Assembly: GCA_016764535.1 (NCBI GenBank)
Contig: JAESRR010000134.1
Coordinates: forward strand, 1-7,634
Length of the DNA: 7,634 nt
Direction of reading: 5' to 3'
Origin: Cohaesibacteraceae bacterium
Lineage (GTDB): Bacteria > Pseudomonadota > Alphaproteobacteria > Rhizobiales > Cohaesibacteraceae
Shown here: positions 6,373 to 7,634 of the stretch, piece after piece
Layout: each line of letters starts with the position of its first letter
How positions within the stretch are numbered: position 1 is the first letter of the stretch
Position numbers and translations under genes: made by a program
The notes under the pieces: generated by a model
Database searches by the model: none
Seen by the model: only the letters and a program-made list of their open reading frames with translations
Told to the model about the DNA's origin: nothing

Positions 6373-6452
6373 GGGTAGACTGCGTGCTACCCAAATGTTT
6401 CCAGATCTCGTGATACTGTTTGTATTGCGAAGGTGGCTACGCCACACAGGAG
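6373..6452 (+). promoter_or_regulatory. Candidate structured folE leader with alternative folds (possible THF-II/folE-motif riboswitch)
   Basis: Two local hairpins are clear: A, GGGTAG (6373-6378) with CTACCC (6387-6392) around an 8-nt loop; and B, GTGGC (6433-6437) with GCCAC (6441-6445) around a 3-nt loop, 2 nt before the Shine-Dalgarno AGGAG (6448-6452). A third helix excludes both: 6382-6391 (GCGTGCTACC) pairs with 6432-6442 over 10 bp with one bulged U and one G-U pair. Such mutually exclusive folds next to a ribosome site suggest translational control. The THF-II riboswitch, first described as the folE motif, occurs upstream of folE in Alphaproteobacteria, so context fits. I cannot confirm its consensus from memory and no covariance search was run. 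Confidence 0.45.
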
Positions 6453-6459
6453 TTCAGGA

Positions 6460-7086
6460 ATGGATATTTTGGCAGATAAACTGACCAGGGTAGTTGAAGA
6501 AAACATCCAGTCAAACCTGCCACGCCCGTCGCGTGAAGAAGCAGAAGCTGCCATACGGACACTATTGCTCTGGATTGGGGAAAATCCTGATCGTGAAGGT
6601 CTTAAAGATACACCACGCCGTGTGATCAAAGCATATGACGAATTGTTTGCAGGATATGATGAAGACCCATATGATGCATTAAAGCGTACATTTGAAGAAG
6701 TCGGCGGGTACGACGATATGGTACTCGTTCGGGATATCCCGTTCTCATCCTTTTGCGAGCACCACATGCTGCCGTTCATTGGGAAGGCACATGTTGCATA
6801 CTATCCAGCAGATGGTGTGGTTGGTCTATCCAAACTCGCGAGAACCATTGATACATTCGCAAAACGCCTGCAAACCCAGGAACACATGACGGCACAGATT
6901 GTAACTGCAATTGATGATGCCATGTCACCTCGCGGAATTGCAGTGCACATAGAAGCCGAACACCAGTGCATGGCCCTAAGAGGTATAAAGAAACACGGTG
7001 CATCAACAATCACAACTCGGTTTACCGGCATTTTTCAAGACGAACCAACCGAGCAGTTACGATTTCTAACTCTTATTAAGAGCTAA
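6460..7086 (+). CDS. folE: GTP cyclohydrolase I
   Basis: FolE opens the GTP imidazole ring and rearranges the product to 7,8-dihydroneopterin triphosphate and formate. This is the first step of tetrahydrofolate synthesis and also feeds queuosine-type pathways. The 208-residue protein compares with 222 in E. coli. The zinc-site motif F-C99-E-H101-H102-M-L-P-F and the second zinc cysteine in H-Q-C170-M-A-L-R-G-I are intact. [11 protein letters not shown] (about 51-61) and the [10 protein letters not shown] segment (about 122-131) are also typical. Type I FolE acts as a cytoplasmic decamer. I choose ATG 6460 because AGGAG (6448-6452) stands 7 nt before it. An in-frame GTG at 6433, nine codons earlier, lacks a spaced ribosome site and lies in a leader hairpin. 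hisI follows after 19 nt, so the two are probably co-transcribed. The leader may be an RNA switch. Confidence 0.97.
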   Translation: MDILADKLTRVVEENIQSNLPRPSREEAEAAIRTLLLWIGENPDREGLKDTPRRVIKAYDELFAGYDEDPYDALKRTFEEVGGYDDMVLVRDIPFSSFCEHHMLPFIGKAHVAYYPADGVVGLSKLARTIDTFAKRLQTQEHMTAQIVTAIDDAMSPRGIAVHIEAEHQCMALRGIKKHGASTITTRFTGIFQDEPTEQLRFLTLIKS

Positions 7087-7105
7087 ATACAACAGGTGAC
7101 CATCT

Positions 7106-7558
7106 GTGACATTCCCGGTTTCCAAATCCAGTCATGACCTTGAAAACGGAACTATTTTCACACCAAAATTTGATGAAAAGGGCCTGATACCCTGCATTGT
7201 AACTGATGCCGACACAGCAGAAGTTGTGATGTACGCTTTTATGAACGCAGAGAGTTTACGGTTATCAATTAAGACCCGCGAGGCTCACTATTGGAGCAGG
7301 TCCCGCAAGGAACTGTGGCATAAAGGCGCTACCAGCGGATCAATTCAGACCATAATTGATATGAAAACAGATTGTGATCAGGATGTAATCTGGATCAGCG
7401 TCACAACCATGAATTCCGGAGCCAACTGCCATACGGGTCAAAAATCCTGCTTTTATCGAAGAATCGTTGAAAGCGGTTCACCGGACGAACAAATCAAACT
7501 GGAAAAAACTTCCACTCCGGCATTGTTCGATCCCAAAGCTGTGTACGGAGACAAATAA
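7106..7558 (+). CDS. hisI: Phosphoribosyl-AMP cyclohydrolase
   Basis: HisI hydrolyses the adenine ring of phosphoribosyl-AMP to give ProFAR, the third step of histidine synthesis, in the cytoplasm. The 150-residue protein is the single-function form: there is no HisE pyrophosphohydrolase domain, so hisE should be elsewhere. The family signature is complete: YWSRSRKELWHKGATSG at 62-78, metal-binding D89-C90-D91-x-D93, and the zinc cysteines C90, C108 (NCHTG) and C115 (SCFYR). The start is GTG at 7106 with AGGTGA 6 nt upstream; a nearby ATG is out of frame. It lies 19 nt after folE. The C-terminal 30 residues or so, after ESGSPDEQ, are polar and outside the core fold. Both FolE and HisI are zinc-dependent cyclohydrolases that open purine rings, but they serve different pathways. 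Confidence 0.97.
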   Translation: MTFPVSKSSHDLENGTIFTPKFDEKGLIPCIVTDADTAEVVMYAFMNAESLRLSIKTREAHYWSRSRKELWHKGATSGSIQTIIDMKTDCDQDVIWISVTTMNSGANCHTGQKSCFYRRIVESGSPDEQIKLEKTSTPALFDPKAVYGDK

Positions 7559-7562
7559 TTTC

Positions 7563-7591
7563 TTGCAACCCTGGATAATATTAAGGATATA
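7563..7591 (+). promoter_or_regulatory. Possible promoter for the gene starting at the right edge
   Basis: TTGCAA (7563-7568) and GATATA (7586-7591) are spaced by 17 nt in the gap after hisI. A perfect TATAAT also occurs at 7607-7612 but lacks a recognisable -35 partner. No terminator hairpin follows hisI, so the next gene may instead be part of the folE-hisI transcript. Confidence 0.3.
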
Positions 7592-7618
7592 GCCAAGCTC
7601 TGTCATTATAATGTAGCT

Positions 7619-7634
7619 GAGGAGCAAATTAATG
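7619..7634 (+). other. Ribosome binding site and start codon of a gene cut off by the window edge
   Basis: GAGGAG (7619-7624) stands 7 nt before an ATG occupying the last three bases (7632-7634). The strong, well-spaced site after hisI on the same strand suggests that a third gene of the folE-hisI group begins here. Nothing of its protein is visible beyond the first residue. Confidence 0.55.

Noticed and set aside
6433..6459. Upstream GTG start adding nine residues to FolE
   Set aside because: It has no properly spaced ribosome site and falls within hairpin B of the leader, while ATG 6460 has AGGAG at 7-nt spacing.
6387..6779. Minus-strand open frame of 130 codons opposite folE
   Set aside because: folE is unambiguous on the plus strand; the composition of the antisense frame is low-complexity and Ser-rich, typical of a shadow frame.
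1..7634. CRISPR array, insertion sequence, tRNA or rRNA genes
   Set aside because: No regularly spaced direct repeats, transposase motifs, cloverleaf sequences or rRNA-like segments were seen on either strand.

Overview
The window looks like a stretch of an alphaproteobacterial chromosome, most likely Hyphomicrobiales (Rhizobiales). This rests on the protein families and gene order: folE followed by hisI on one strand, and a NifU/IscU-like scaffold gene, yidD and thrS on the other. Base composition is moderate and leans A+T by eye. No rRNA, tRNA, CRISPR array, insertion sequence or phage gene was seen.

Layout from left to right. A YdjA-type nitroreductase (minus strand) runs off the left edge. 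About 300 bp without a gene follow, rich in inverted repeats. Next, on the plus strand, is an exported protein of unknown function with three tandem beta-rich repeats. It converges on thrS, and the two share a hairpin terminator. A minus-strand run then reads, in transcription order, flavin amine oxidase, IscU-like scaffold, yidD, thrS. The scaffold stop and yidD start overlap (TGATG), and a 78-nt leader separates yidD from thrS. A divergent promoter region follows, then plus-strand folE and hisI, and the start codon of another gene at the right edge.

Most genes are core housekeeping: threonyl-tRNA charging, Fe-S assembly, membrane-protein insertion, pterin/folate synthesis and histidine synthesis. 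The nitroreductase, the repeat protein and the amine oxidase look more accessory. The amine oxidase sits between two otherwise familiar blocks and carries a twin-arginine export signal.

The most interesting signals are in non-coding RNA leaders. The thrS leader has a hairpin with exactly the geometry of a tRNA anticodon arm (5-bp stem, 7-nt loop), and its loop reads U33-GGU as in tRNA-Thr(GGU). It ends just upstream of the Shine-Dalgarno sequence, with a second hairpin further upstream. This resembles the autoregulatory thrS operator of E. coli. The folE leader contains two local hairpins that are mutually exclusive with a 10-bp long-range helix ending just upstream of the ribosome binding site. 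That is a riboswitch-like arrangement, and alphaproteobacterial folE genes are known hosts of the THF-II (folE motif) riboswitch. Neither proposal has been tested by covariance search or experiment.
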